Shown in pieces: positions 9,134-17,525 of a stretch of DNA of 64,000 bases. The notes beneath the pieces are model-generated. The model was not told the DNA's origin, searched no databases, and saw only the letters and a list, made by a program, of their open reading frames with translations. Location of the stretch: the NCBI GenBank assembly GCA_910579685.1, contig CAJTVN010000012.1, positions 47,607-111,606 of the forward strand. The letters run 5' to 3'. This DNA is from an uncultured Lachnospiraceae bacterium. GTDB taxonomy: Bacteria > Bacillota > Clostridia > Lachnospirales > Lachnospiraceae. Position 1 is the first letter of the stretch. Every line of letters begins with the position of its first letter. The position numbers were made by a program, and so were the translations under genes.

Positions 9134-9619
9134 ATGAGCAATGTAATCAAAGTGGGAATGGCAGATATGGCTGTATGCAGAGGAGATGACGCGGTGACGA
9201 CGCTGGGACTTGGCTCCTGCATTGGAATTGCGATCAGAGATCCCGCTACCGGAATCGGAGGACTGGTACATATCATGCTGCCGGACAGCACAGAAATCAG
9301 AAACAATACGAACAGGCCCAAATTTGCGGACACGGGGATTGAGGATCTTGTCAATGCAATTGTAAAAAAGGGTGGAAACAGGAATAGGCTGGTGGCAAAA
9401 ATTGCCGGAGGAGCCCAGATGTTCAGTGCGGGCGGAAAGGAAAATGTGATACGTGTCGGCGAGCGGAACGCTCAGGCAAGCAAGAGGAAGCTGATGCAGA
9501 TGCGAATCCCTCTTCTTGCGGAGGATACGGGTAATACATATGGAAGAACAGTTATCTTTTATCCCAAGACGGGCGATTATGTGATTCGTTCTGTAGGCAA
9601 GCCGGAGAAAGTGATATGA
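9134..9619 (+). CDS. cheD: Chemoreceptor glutamine deamidase CheD
   Basis: CheD deamidates glutamines in methyl-accepting chemoreceptors and is sequestered by CheC. The catalytic cysteine Cys29 (GLGSCIG) and His46 (GLVHIMLP) are present with the same 17-residue separation as in Thermotoga maritima CheD (Cys27/His44). Length 161 aa is normal. GAGGGGT precedes ATG 9134. The stop overlaps the start of the next small membrane protein (ATGA). Confidence 0.95.
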   Translation: MSNVIKVGMADMAVCRGDDAVTTLGLGSCIGIAIRDPATGIGGLVHIMLPDSTEIRNNTNRPKFADTGIEDLVNAIVKKGGNRNRLVAKIAGGAQMFSAGGKENVIRVGERNAQASKRKLMQMRIPLLAEDTGNTYGRTVIFYPKTGDYVIRSVGKPEKVI

Positions 9620-9897
9620 AGAAATTCAAATGGATTCCTCCTTTTCTTATGCTCCTTTCGGGAGCGGTGGTAAGTATTGTCATGTTCATACGGGGCTGCG
9701 GGACGACGCAGATGCTCCTTTGGCTTCTGGGAGTGATGATTTTATTCTATATGGCGGGATGTATCATCCAGAGGCAGCTGACCAAATTCGTGACGCAGAT
9801 CATGGAGCAGGAGGCACAGGAGGAAGCGCAGAGGTTAAAGGAAGCGGAGGAAGAGCAGGAGGCTTTACATACGCAGGAGAACGAAGAGGAAGCTTAG
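9616..9897 (+). CDS. Small membrane protein of unknown function
   Basis: I do not recognise a named family. The 93-residue product has two hydrophobic helices (about residues 6-26 and 34-54) followed by a strongly charged, Glu/Gln-rich tail of about 35 residues that looks like a cytoplasmic helix or coiled coil. The start overlaps the cheD stop through ATGA, so it is probably translated together with cheD. The position between cheD and the sigma-28 gene suggests a flagellar or chemotaxis accessory role; this is inference only. Confidence 0.7.
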   Translation: MKKFKWIPPFLMLLSGAVVSIVMFIRGCGTTQMLLWLLGVMILFYMAGCIIQRQLTKFVTQIMEQEAQEEAQRLKEAEEEQEALHTQENEEEA

Positions 9898-9942
9898 TTA
9901 GGCAGAGGGCTCCGTTTTTAAGTAATTGTTTTGGAGGATAGG

Positions 9943-10707
9943 ATGGACGAAGCAGGTAAGGCAAAACTTTGGGACGATTACGCAAGAACCAGATCGCCTG
10001 AAATCAGAGAGAAGATCATACTTGAGTATGCGCCGCTGGTAAAGCTGGTGGCGGGAAGGCTCAGCATGTATCTCGGCTACAATGTGGAATATGACGATTT
10101 GGTGGGATACGGTGTCTTCGGGCTGATTGATGCCATTGACAAGTATGACAACATGAAGGCCGTCAAGTTTGAGACCTACGCAAGTCTTCGGATCCGGGGC
10201 GCTATCCTGGATCAGATCCGCAAAATGGACTGGATCCCGCGGACGATCCGCCAGAAGCAGAAAAAGATTGATGCGGCCATCAAGGAAATCGAGAATGAAA
10301 AGGGACGTGCGGCCACGGACGAGGAGATCGCAAAAAGCCTTGGAATCAGTGACGAAGAGTATCTTTCCTGGCAGTCTCAGATGAAGGTGACAGGGGTTGT
10401 ATCTTTAGACGAGTTCATGGAATCGGGAACGGAAGCGCCTGCGCAGCAAAATTCCCAGCAGCGGTTCGAGACGCCTGAAGAGGTGATTGAAAAAGAGGAA
10501 ATGAAGAAGGTGCTGGGACAGGCACTGGAGCTTTTAACGGAGAAAGAGAAGAAGGTCATTCTTTTATATTACTATGAAGATCTTACCTTAAAGGAAATCA
10601 GTAATGTGCTTGAGGTTTCGGAGTCGAGGATTTCGCAGCTTCACACCAGGGCATTACAGAAACTGAAGTCTAAGATGGGAAATTATATGGGGATTTTTTC
10701 TGTCTGA
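9943..10707 (+). CDS. fliA: Flagellar sigma factor sigma-28 (FliA/SigD)
   Basis: Alternative sigma factor for late flagellar and motility genes. The frame opens at TTG 9931, but TTGGAGG there is the ribosome binding site for ATG 9943 (254 aa). Region 2 is clear (YNVEYDDLVGYGVFGLIDAIDKYD, residues about 41-65; RIRGAILDQIRKMDWIPR), region 3 follows with EIAKSLGISDEEYLSW, and region 4 has the helix-turn-helix LTLKEISNVLEVSESRISQLHTRALQKLK. No anti-sigma FlgM is encoded in the window. I did not find a convincing sigma-28 promoter here. Confidence 0.95.
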   Translation: MDEAGKAKLWDDYARTRSPEIREKIILEYAPLVKLVAGRLSMYLGYNVEYDDLVGYGVFGLIDAIDKYDNMKAVKFETYASLRIRGAILDQIRKMDWIPRTIRQKQKKIDAAIKEIENEKGRAATDEEIAKSLGISDEEYLSWQSQMKVTGVVSLDEFMESGTEAPAQQNSQQRFETPEEVIEKEEMKKVLGQALELLTEKEKKVILLYYYEDLTLKEISNVLEVSESRISQLHTRALQKLKSKMGNYMGIFSV

Positions 10708-10736
10708 GAGGATTCTCGGTATGCGGGGGTAAAAAG

Positions 10737-12335
10737 ATGAGAAATGGCTATTTTCAACTGATCTGCAGTAAAACAGGCACGTCCCTGAAAATCATGGAGC
10801 CCAGGGATGGGGGGCAGTACGCCTATGTCAGGGATATTATCGATTATCTGAACCAGTACGGAATCAGATATAATTCGGCTGCCCTGAATAAAGGCCTTCT
10901 GGATGCGAGAGTTGAAGGAGACGGGTATCAGTTTCAGATTAACGATGATTATCTTTCCGAGGTGAAAGAGGGCTTCCTGTTGAATATCAGTCCCAACAAG
11001 ATGATCGCCATGGCGAGATTCTATCCGCCTTCCAAGGGCGGCGGACGTCTTAGCGCCCGGGAATTTATGGAAGAGCTGGAGCTTCGCAAGATCGTTTACG
11101 GGGTGAAAAAACAGGAGATAGAGCAGTTCTTCGAAAATCCGGAATACTGCACGGACATTGCTGTGGCCCAGGGGCAGCTTCCCAGACGGGGAAAGGATGC
11201 CAAAATCGAGTACTTCTTTGATACGGATTTAAAAGCAAGACCTACTTTGAAGGAAGACGGAAGCGTGGACTTCTTCCATTTGAATACCATATGCCACTGC
11301 CATAAGGGCGACGTGCTTGCAAAGCTCACCCCTGCGGATCTTGGGGATATGGGATATTCCGTATACGGTGAGAAAATCAAGCCGCCAGAAGTGAAGCGCC
11401 AGAGCCTGAGCTTTGGCAAGAACGTGATTCTTTCAGAGGATAAGCTGGTTCTTTCTGCCGAGACAGACGGACATGTGATGCTTTCTGACGGGAAGGTCGT
11501 CGTGTCTAATGTGCTCGAGGTTGAGAACGTGGATATTTCCACCGGAAATATCGATTACAATGGAAGTGTGAATGTAAAGGGAAACGTATGCACGAATTTT
11601 TCGGTAAAGGCTACGGGAAATATAGAGGTACAGGGAATTGTGGAGGGCGCTTTTCTCCAGGCTGACGGTGATATCATCATTGCAAGAGGCATGAACGGTA
11701 TGGCGAGAGGCAGGCTGAAGGCAGGCGGAAACGTCATCTCCAAATTCATCGAGAATGCCAAGGTATCGGCGGGAGGCTATGTTTCCTCGGAGGCGATTCT
11801 CCACAGCGAGATACTGGCGGGAGTGGAGGTCACAGTAACCGGCAAACGGGGATTTATCAGCGGAGGGCGCGTATCGGCCTGCGACCTGATTCAGGTGAAG
11901 ACTTTAGGATCGGCCATGGGATCGGAAACGGTTGTTGAGGTGGGGACTGCCCCTGATGTGAAGATCAGAGTGCAGCAGCTTCAAAAGCAGATTGCGGAAA
12001 ACAAACGGGACATGGAACAGCTAAAGCCCCATCTTGCGGCTTTTTCAAAGAGGCTGGCCCAGGGTATAAAATTTGATGCGGAGCAGATAATGTATATCCA
12101 GGAAATGCTTCAGAAGCAGAATCTTCTGAAAAAGTCCATCGAGGCGGATTCTTCGGAGCTTTCAAGCCTTCAGAAAATGCTGGAGGGAGGAGACACGGCA
12201 AGAGTGGAGGTTTCCGGCGTTGCGTTTGCAGGGGTGAGAATCTGCATTTCAGATGTTTCCCTGACAATAAAGAGCAATATGCCCTACTGTAAATTTATCA
12301 GGCAGGATGGAGAGGTTAAGTCAGTGCCGCTTTAG
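10737..12335 (+). CDS. FapA/DUF342-family polymer-like protein
   Basis: A 532-residue soluble protein of the FapA (DUF342) family, common beside sigD/fliA in clostridia. An N-terminal helical and beta region is followed by a beta-helix-like repeat section, roughly residues 230-400, in which glycine-rich turns recur (GNIDYNGSVNVKGNV, TGNIEVQGIVEG, ADGDIIIARGM). A predicted coiled coil covers about residues 410-480 (LQKQIAENKRDMEQL). The biochemical role is not established; proposed links are to cell-surface or motility structures. ATG 10737 follows GGGGGTAAAAAG. Confidence 0.8.
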   Translation: MRNGYFQLICSKTGTSLKIMEPRDGGQYAYVRDIIDYLNQYGIRYNSAALNKGLLDARVEGDGYQFQINDDYLSEVKEGFLLNISPNKMIAMARFYPPSKGGGRLSAREFMEELELRKIVYGVKKQEIEQFFENPEYCTDIAVAQGQLPRRGKDAKIEYFFDTDLKARPTLKEDGSVDFFHLNTICHCHKGDVLAKLTPADLGDMGYSVYGEKIKPPEVKRQSLSFGKNVILSEDKLVLSAETDGHVMLSDGKVVVSNVLEVENVDISTGNIDYNGSVNVKGNVCTNFSVKATGNIEVQGIVEGAFLQADGDIIIARGMNGMARGRLKAGGNVISKFIENAKVSAGGYVSSEAILHSEILAGVEVTVTGKRGFISGGRVSACDLIQVKTLGSAMGSETVVEVGTAPDVKIRVQQLQKQIAENKRDMEQLKPHLAAFSKRLAQGIKFDAEQIMYIQEMLQKQNLLKKSIEADSSELSSLQKMLEGGDTARVEVSGVAFAGVRICISDVSLTIKSNMPYCKFIRQDGEVKSVPL

Positions 12336-12357
12336 AGGAGAGTAGGAGGGGTGTTTT

Positions 12358-12684
12358 ATGTCGATCAGCCGTATTGAGATTCAGGGACAGGTGGCGAGAA
12401 CCCAGGATTTTACAACCATCAAACATAATGAAGATAATAAGACTATGGTGGATCAGACGAATTTCCAGAGGCAGTTCAACCAGACTGTGGAAAACAAGGT
12501 CCGCCAGGTTCGTCAGGGCGACCATGCGGAAAATGAAGGAAAACGGTTTGATGCAAAAGATAAGGGAAACGGAACCTACTACGGCGATGGCGGCCGGCGG
12601 AGAAAAAAGGAAGAGGCGAAGGAAAAAGAAAACGACGGAATGGTTATTCGCAAGGGTTATAGCAGCTTTGATATGAAAATATAG
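12358..12684 (+). CDS. Conserved small hydrophilic protein of the flagellar operon
   Basis: A 108-residue, very charged protein with no membrane segment. I do not recognise a domain. The N-terminal half (SISRIEIQGQVARTQDF, then QTNFQRQFNQTVENKVRQVR) reads like an ordered helical part; the middle is Lys/Glu/Arg-rich and probably unfolded. A strong AGGAGGGG lies before ATG 12358. A flagellar accessory role is inferred from the tight operon position behind the FapA-like gene. Confidence 0.65.
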   Translation: MSISRIEIQGQVARTQDFTTIKHNEDNKTMVDQTNFQRQFNQTVENKVRQVRQGDHAENEGKRFDAKDKGNGTYYGDGGRRRKKEEAKEKENDGMVIRKGYSSFDMKI

Positions 12685-12705
12685 GCACACAGATGCAGAG
12701 GTGGT

Positions 12706-13452
12706 ATGGGCGTGACGGAATTACTGTTGCTGGTTTTCGGCGGTATTATATTTACGGTAAGCTTTTTTTTGCCTGCAGGACGGAAAAAGGATAATGGGGC
12801 TTTGGATGGCGCCGGCGGAGAACAGATAAAGGAAATGATCAATAAGGAAGTAGCCGAGGCAAAAAGCCAGATAAACGAGATCGTGGACGAGACGATCACA
12901 TATACCATGGAGAAGACAGAGCGTTCCATGGAGCGGCTGACCAATGAAAAAATGATGGCCGTCAACGAATTTTCAGATACGGTACTGGAACAGATTAACA
13001 AAAACCATAAGGAGGCCGTGTTCCTTTACGACATGCTGAACGATAAGCATGAAAATCTCAAGGCGACGGTAAGTGAGGCGGCAAAGACCGCATCCGAGGT
13101 GAAACAGAGGGTAAAGGATGTGGAAATTACCGTAAAGGAAGCGGAAGAGAAGAGAAAGGAGGACGAGGCGGCTGCCAGCGAGTTTGTTCCGATTCAGCCG
13201 GAGCGCGTGGAGATCGTATATCCCGCACAGGCTCCACAGGAGGATGTGGCAGAGTGCGGGGAGGAAGCGCCGGGTGGAGATTCCGCTTTGGATCAGGCGG
13301 CGAAGGACGAAGCAAAAGCCGTGCGGCGCAATAACAACGACAAGATTCTCGAGCTGCACAGGCTGGGAATGTCGGAAGTGGCAATTGCAAAGGAACTGGG
13401 GCTTGGCGTCGGGGAGGTCATGCTGGTAATCGGACTATTTGAGGGAGCATAG
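12706..13452 (+). CDS. DUF6115-type membrane-anchored coiled-coil protein with C-terminal HTH-like motif
   Basis: Resembles the DUF6115 family described from Lachnospiraceae. One N-terminal membrane helix (about residues 3-23) is followed by long coiled-coil sequence (residues about 40-150), an acidic Pro/Glu-rich linker, and a compact C-terminal helix-turn-helix-like end (NNNDKILELHRLGMSEVAIAKELGLGVGEV). The end resembles resolvase-type HTH motifs and could bind DNA or simply be a small helical dock. A membrane-tethered protein with such an end is unusual; its function is unknown. Confidence 0.65.
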   Translation: MGVTELLLLVFGGIIFTVSFFLPAGRKKDNGALDGAGGEQIKEMINKEVAEAKSQINEIVDETITYTMEKTERSMERLTNEKMMAVNEFSDTVLEQINKNHKEAVFLYDMLNDKHENLKATVSEAAKTASEVKQRVKDVEITVKEAEEKRKEDEAAASEFVPIQPERVEIVYPAQAPQEDVAECGEEAPGGDSALDQAAKDEAKAVRRNNNDKILELHRLGMSEVAIAKELGLGVGEVMLVIGLFEGA

Positions 13453-13461
13453 AATAGGGGT

Positions 13462-14277
13462 ATGGACTTGAGATATTATCTGAGAGGACTTGGAATAGGA
13501 ATCATCGTGACCGCTGTGATTATGGGGATCATCTCCAGGGGAAAGCAGGAGCCCCTGGATAATGAGGAGATCAAGGCCCGCGCACAGGAGCTGGGCATGG
13601 TGGAGGGCGCAGGAGTGCTGTCTGACATGGAAACACAGCAGCAGCCGCAAGAGGAGCAGAATGCTGCGGAAGCTCCGGATGCGGAGGCGCAGCAGCGGGA
13701 TCCGTCTTCGACAAAAGAAGCCACAGAGGAGGAAGAAGGCGTTGCTATGGACAGCGCTGACGGAGTGAATTCTGATGCGGACAGTTCCGGCACAGACAAT
13801 CCGGATGAGGATACCGCCGAAAAGGACAGTTCTCAAAAGAGCAACGCTCAAGAGAGCAACGCTCAAGAGAGCAACGCTCAAGAGAGCAACGCTCAAGAGA
13901 GCGGGGAAGAAAATGAGCAGCCTTCTCCGGAGCCGGACAGGGAAGAGGCACCGGAGCCAAAGGCGCAGGAGCCCGAAGGAGGCGGGGAGGAAGCCGGGGG
14001 CGCAGAAGATCCGCAGCAGGATATGGAGACGGCGTCCGGGGATGAGACGGATGCGGAATCCGAAGACAGTGTGACCATCGAGATTGTGTCGGGAGAGGGA
14101 TCCTTTTCCGTCTGTACGAAGCTGGAGAAGGCGGGACTTATCGCATCCGCATCCTCTTTTGACCGGTATCTTTATGACAAGGGATACGACAGAAAGCTTC
14201 GCATTGGAATTCACGAAATACCGGCGGACGCAAAGCCGGAGGAGATTGCCGAGATCGTGGCGTTTGGAGGGCATTGA
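13462..14277 (+). CDS. MltG/YceG-like membrane protein lacking the catalytic lytic transglycosylase domain
   Basis: A 271-residue protein with one N-terminal membrane helix, a long acidic low-complexity region (about residues 35-205) and a C-terminal domain of about 65 residues (VTIEIVSGEGSFSVCTKLEKAGLI, then IGIHEIPADAKPEEIAEIV). That end resembles the small LysM-like domain that precedes the catalytic domain of endolytic transglycosylase MltG, but the catalytic domain is absent. It may bind peptidoglycan without cutting it. The linker contains a perfect 15-bp tandem repeat at 13841-13900. It is the last gene before the terminator at 14332. Confidence 0.65.
   Translation: MDLRYYLRGLGIGIIVTAVIMGIISRGKQEPLDNEEIKARAQELGMVEGAGVLSDMETQQQPQEEQNAAEAPDAEAQQRDPSSTKEATEEEEGVAMDSADGVNSDADSSGTDNPDEDTAEKDSSQKSNAQESNAQESNAQESNAQESGEENEQPSPEPDREEAPEPKAQEPEGGGEEAGGAEDPQQDMETASGDETDAESEDSVTIEIVSGEGSFSVCTKLEKAGLIASASSFDRYLYDKGYDRKLRIGIHEIPADAKPEEIAEIVAFGGH
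13841..13900 (+). repeat. Four perfect 15-bp tandem repeats coding Ser-Asn-Ala-Gln-Glu
   Basis: The unit GCAACGCTCAAGAGA occurs four times without change, with a degraded copy just before it (13826-13840). The unit length is a multiple of three, so copy-number change keeps the frame and only lengthens the extracellular linker of the MltG-like protein. Confidence 0.95.
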
Positions 14278-14331
14278 AAAGGAATGATTTTCTCTCGATG
14301 CGGACTACTGTTTAATCTCTGAAAGATAACG

Positions 14332-14359
14332 AAACCCCCTTTACACAACGGGGGTTTTT
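14332..14359 (+). terminator. Rho-independent terminator of the flagellar operon
   Basis: AAACCCCC (14332-14339) pairs with GGGGGTTT (14350-14357), and the run TTTTT ends at 14359. The loop is about 10 nt. It lies 54 bp after the last gene of the flagellar operon. The loop also contains the -35 of the rpsB promoter. Confidence 0.85.
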
Positions 14360-14369
14360 GTGTTATAAT
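14340..14369 (+). promoter_or_regulatory. rpsB promoter overlapping the upstream terminator
   Basis: TTTACA (14340-14345) and TATAAT (14364-14369) are 18 bp apart, and TG at 14361-14362 makes an extended -10. The -35 lies inside the terminator loop and the spacer contains its 3' arm and T-run. Confidence 0.75.
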
Positions 14370-14375
14370 TGTCAC

Positions 14376-14482
14376 GTTGTGACTATAAATCACGAGTGTC
14401 CAGCGTCTGTCGGTGCCTCAAAGTCAGGGGTAGGCAGTTATGCGAAGGGAACTCGGAAGCAAAACCAAATGGAGGTAGAGAC
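14376..14482 (+). promoter_or_regulatory. rpsB 5' leader with small hairpins
   Basis: The leader of just over 100 nt contains GTCAC-GTT-GTGAC beginning at 14371 (at the expected start of transcription) and a TGCCT (14414-14418)/AGGCA (14432-14436) stem. Ribosomal protein S2 represses its own synthesis through a leader in several bacteria; that this leader does so is inference. Confidence 0.35.
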
Positions 14483-15256
14483 ATGAGTGTTATTTCAATG
14501 AAACAGTTGCTGGAGGCAGGCGTTCATTTCGGACACCAGACAAGAAGATGGAATCCCAAGATGGCTCCCTATATTTTCACGGAGAGAAACGGAATCCATA
14601 TCATTGATCTGCAGAAATCAGTGGGAAAGGTGGACGAGGCTTACAGGGCTGTGTTCGAGATCGCATCCCAGGGAGGAACCATTCTCTTTGTGGGAACCAA
14701 AAAGCAGGCGCAGGATGCCGTGAAGGCAGAGGCGGAGCGCTGCGGTATGTACTATGTAAACGAGAGATGGCTTGGCGGTATGCTCACGAATTTTAAGACT
14801 ATCCGCAGCCGTATTGAAAGATTAAAGGCAATCGAGACCATGTCCGAAGACGGAACCTTTGATGTTCTTCCCAAGAAAGAGGTCATTGCGCTTAAGAAGG
14901 AATGGGAAAAGCTGGAGAAGAACCTTGGCGGTATTAAGGCCATGACAAGAATTCCCGATGCAATTTTCGTGGTAGACCCCAAGAAGGAGAGAATCTGTGT
15001 TCAGGAGGCTCATACTCTGGGAATTACGCTGATCGGTATCGGCGATACCAACTGTGATCCCGAGGAGCTGGATTATATCATTCCCGGCAATGATGATGCA
15101 ATCAGGGCCGTAAAGCTGATTGTTGCCAAGATGGCGGATGCCGTGATCGAGGCAAATCAGGGTGAGGAAGCGGTGACTGCCGAGATGGCGGAGGCAGCGG
15201 AACAGAATGCGGAGCCTTCCGACATTGAGGAAGTGGCTGCGGCGGACGTTCAGTAA
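14483..15256 (+). CDS. rpsB: 30S ribosomal protein S2
   Basis: Small-subunit protein S2, 257 aa, needed for S1-type mRNA binding and 30S function. The frame is open from 14369, but GGAGG at 14471-14475 and the family N-terminus MSVISMKQLLEAGVHFGHQTRRWNP fix the start at ATG 14483. The characteristic stretches GTKKQAQD, RWLGGMLTNF and IPDAIFVVDP are present. The C-terminal 30 residues are an acidic, alanine-rich tail. It is cotranscribed with tsf, the usual arrangement. Confidence 0.97.
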   Translation: MSVISMKQLLEAGVHFGHQTRRWNPKMAPYIFTERNGIHIIDLQKSVGKVDEAYRAVFEIASQGGTILFVGTKKQAQDAVKAEAERCGMYYVNERWLGGMLTNFKTIRSRIERLKAIETMSEDGTFDVLPKKEVIALKKEWEKLEKNLGGIKAMTRIPDAIFVVDPKKERICVQEAHTLGITLIGIGDTNCDPEELDYIIPGNDDAIRAVKLIVAKMADAVIEANQGEEAVTAEMAEAAEQNAEPSDIEEVAAADVQ

Positions 15257-15292
15257 AAAGAGACAGATTCGGAATAATTGGAGGAAAATAAG

Positions 15293-16231
15293 ATGGCTAA
15301 CATTACAGCAGCAATGGTAAAAGAGTTAAGAGAAATGACCGGCGCAGGCATGATGGACTGCAAGAAGGCTCTCGGTGAGACGGACGGCGACATGGATGCG
15401 GCTGTTGAGTTCCTTAGGAAGAACGGACAGGCAAAGGCGGAGAAGAAGGCAGGAAGGATTGCTGCGGAAGGTCTCTGCTATGTGGTGGTAAAGGACGACA
15501 AGACGGCGGCAGTTGTCGAGGTGAATTCCGAGACAGACTTTGTGGCTAAAAACGAGGAGTTCCAGAAATTTGTGTCAGCGGTAGCGGAGCAGGCCGTATG
15601 CAGCGATGCGTCTGACATTGACGCCCTGCTTGCGGAGAGCTGGAATCAGGATACGTCCAAGACGGTGAAGGAAGCGTTGGTTGACAAGATTGCGGTGATT
15701 GGCGAGAATCTGAATATCAGAAGATTCGAGAAGATCGTGGAAGAGGAAGGCTGTGTGGTTTCCTATGTACATGGCGGCGGAAGAATCGGCGTTATTGTGG
15801 ATGCCAGGACAGACGTGGTGAACGATGCAGTGAAGGAGGCTCTGACCAATCTTGCCATGCAGGTTGCGGCTCTCTCACCCAAATATGTATCCACGGAGGA
15901 TGTTTCTGAGGAGTACAAGGCTCATGAGAAAGAGATCCTTATGGCACAGATTGCGAACGATCCAAAGATGGCCGGCAAGCCTGAGAAGGTGATTGAGGGC
16001 GCTGTAAACGGACGTCTCAACAAGGAGCTGAAAGAGGTATGCCTTCTGGAGCAGGCTTATGTAAAGGCTGAGGACGGAAAGCAGACGGTTGCGCAGTATG
16101 TTGCCCAGGTTGCAAAGGAAAACGGAGCGAATCTTACAATCAAGAGGTTTGTTCGTTTTGAGACCGGCGAGGGAATTGAGAAGAAGGTTGACGATTTCGC
16201 AGCGGAGGTTGCAGCTCAGGCTGGAATGTAA
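15293..16231 (+). CDS. tsf: Translation elongation factor Ts
   Basis: Nucleotide-exchange factor for EF-Tu. GGAGG at 15279-15283 and the family N-terminus MANITAAMVKELREMTGAGMMDCKKAL set ATG 15293 (312 aa). The UBA-like domain (residues 1-45) contains the conserved TGAGMMDCKKAL; the SETDFVAKNEEF segment follows in the core domain. A dimerisation region fills the C-terminal half. A strong terminator follows at 16252. Confidence 0.97.
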   Translation: MANITAAMVKELREMTGAGMMDCKKALGETDGDMDAAVEFLRKNGQAKAEKKAGRIAAEGLCYVVVKDDKTAAVVEVNSETDFVAKNEEFQKFVSAVAEQAVCSDASDIDALLAESWNQDTSKTVKEALVDKIAVIGENLNIRRFEKIVEEEGCVVSYVHGGGRIGVIVDARTDVVNDAVKEALTNLAMQVAALSPKYVSTEDVSEEYKAHEKEILMAQIANDPKMAGKPEKVIEGAVNGRLNKELKEVCLLEQAYVKAEDGKQTVAQYVAQVAKENGANLTIKRFVRFETGEGIEKKVDDFAAEVAAQAGM

Positions 16232-16251
16232 GAAAAGATTATGAAGCAGAC

Positions 16252-16282
16252 AAAGCCCATGGAGAGTTTCCATGGGCTTTTT
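16252..16282 (+). terminator. Rho-independent terminator after tsf
   Basis: Perfect 12-bp stem AAAGCCCATGGA (16252-16263) / TCCATGGGCTTT (16269-16280), 5-nt loop, T-run to 16282. Confidence 0.93.
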
Positions 16283-16535
16283 AGATGTCTGAAAAAGAAG
16301 GAAATATTTTACAGAATTATAGGGGAATTATTTCCATAACTATTAAATATTAATAAATTTTCTAAAAAAGGCAAAATGTTAATTGACAATTTTGGTGCAA
16401 TTTAGTAAAATGTTAACGTTGTAAAGTGAGTGCGTCATAAAGTGGAGGCGTCAGTTTACATATATTTTTGTCACTAATCTTTGTATACAAGTATGCATGA
16501 AGTGCAGGCACGTATTCTATATAAGGAGTGTTACC
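16283..16535 (+). other. AT-rich regulatory region of the opp operon
   Basis: No gene seen. It holds the opp promoter (16383-16411), two copies of the decamer AAAATGTTAA (16373-16382 and 16407-16416) flanking the -35 and overlapping the -10, and a 15-mer at 16356-16370 that matches the CodY consensus AATTTTCWGAAAATT at 12 of 15 positions. The leader from about 16418 is 118 nt with no clear structure. Confidence 0.5.
16383..16411 (+). promoter_or_regulatory. opp operon promoter
   Basis: TTGACA (16383-16388), 17-bp spacer, TAAAAT (16406-16411): a near-consensus sigma-A promoter in the gap between the tsf terminator and oppB. Confidence 0.8.
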
Positions 16536-17453
16536 ATGTTAAAGTACATTGCGAAACGAATCGGTCTTGCAATCGTCACAATCTGGGCGGTTGCGACCAT
16601 TACTTTTTTTCTGATGAATATGGTTCCCGGAGGCCCGTTCCTTTCCGAGAAGGCGATCAGTCCCCAGGCGACGGCGGCGCTGGAGGCCAAATATGGCTTG
16701 GATAAGCCCTTGGTTCAGCAGTATTTTACTTATATGTGGGATGCGTTTCACGGAGATTTCGGAGACAGCTTAAAGCAGAGGGGACGAACCGTGATGTCCA
16801 TCATCCAGATGAAATTTCCGGTATCAGCCAGGGTGGGAGGAATCTCGGTTCTTGTATCCTTGCTGATCGGTATTCCTCTGGGATGCATTGCGGCTCTTAA
16901 GAGAGGCAAGTTCCTGGACAGTCTGATCAGTGTGGTTGCCACCTGCGGGATTGCGGTTCCCAGCTTCGTGATCTGTACGTTGTTACTATATTTTTTAGGG
17001 GTGAACCTAAAGCTTCTTCCCACTATTGGTTTGGAATCGGGCAAGCATTATATTATGCCGGTTATGGCCCTGTCTTTTTATCCCACGGCCTATATCATGA
17101 GACTGATGCGTTCCTCCATGCTGGACGTGCTGGGGCAGGATTATATGCGTACGGCCAAGGCAAAGGGAATTACGGGATTTCTGATTCTCTTTAAGCATGC
17201 GCTTCGAAATGCGGTTCTGCCGGTTGTGACCTACGTTGGGCCCATGCTGGCATATACGGTGACGGGAAGCTTTGTGGTGGAGAAGATTTTTACAATCCCA
17301 GGGCTTGGCGGCGAGTTTATCAAGGCGATTAACGGACGCGATTATACCTTGATCATGGGAACCACGATTTTTCTAGCCACTCTCATAATCGTTATGAACG
17401 TGGTGGTTGATATTGTATATAAGCTGGTGGATCCCAGAATTAAATTAAAATAA
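16536..17453 (+). CDS. oppB: Oligopeptide ABC transporter permease OppB
   Basis: First of two inner-membrane subunits of an Opp/Dpp-type importer. AAGGAG at 16523-16528 and the family N-terminus MLKYIAKRIGLAIVTIWAVATITFFLM set ATG 16536 (305 aa), although the frame opens earlier at 16497. Six membrane helices are expected; the EAA loop with DYMRTAKAKGITGF...FKHALRNAVLPV is clear. The gene order oppB-C-D-F-A is complete in this window. Confidence 0.95.
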   Translation: MLKYIAKRIGLAIVTIWAVATITFFLMNMVPGGPFLSEKAISPQATAALEAKYGLDKPLVQQYFTYMWDAFHGDFGDSLKQRGRTVMSIIQMKFPVSARVGGISVLVSLLIGIPLGCIAALKRGKFLDSLISVVATCGIAVPSFVICTLLLYFLGVNLKLLPTIGLESGKHYIMPVMALSFYPTAYIMRLMRSSMLDVLGQDYMRTAKAKGITGFLILFKHALRNAVLPVVTYVGPMLAYTVTGSFVVEKIFTIPGLGGEFIKAINGRDYTLIMGTTIFLATLIIVMNVVVDIVYKLVDPRIKLK

Positions 17454-17525
17454 GGAGTTAAGACTACGTATTTGGGCCTTTTCCCACATGGGAAGGGCTC
17501 ATGCGGGAAAGGCATGGGTATAAAT

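Noticed and set aside
13826..13900. Short tandem repeats considered as a CRISPR array
   Set aside because: The units are 15 bp, contiguous and in-frame coding; there are no spacers.
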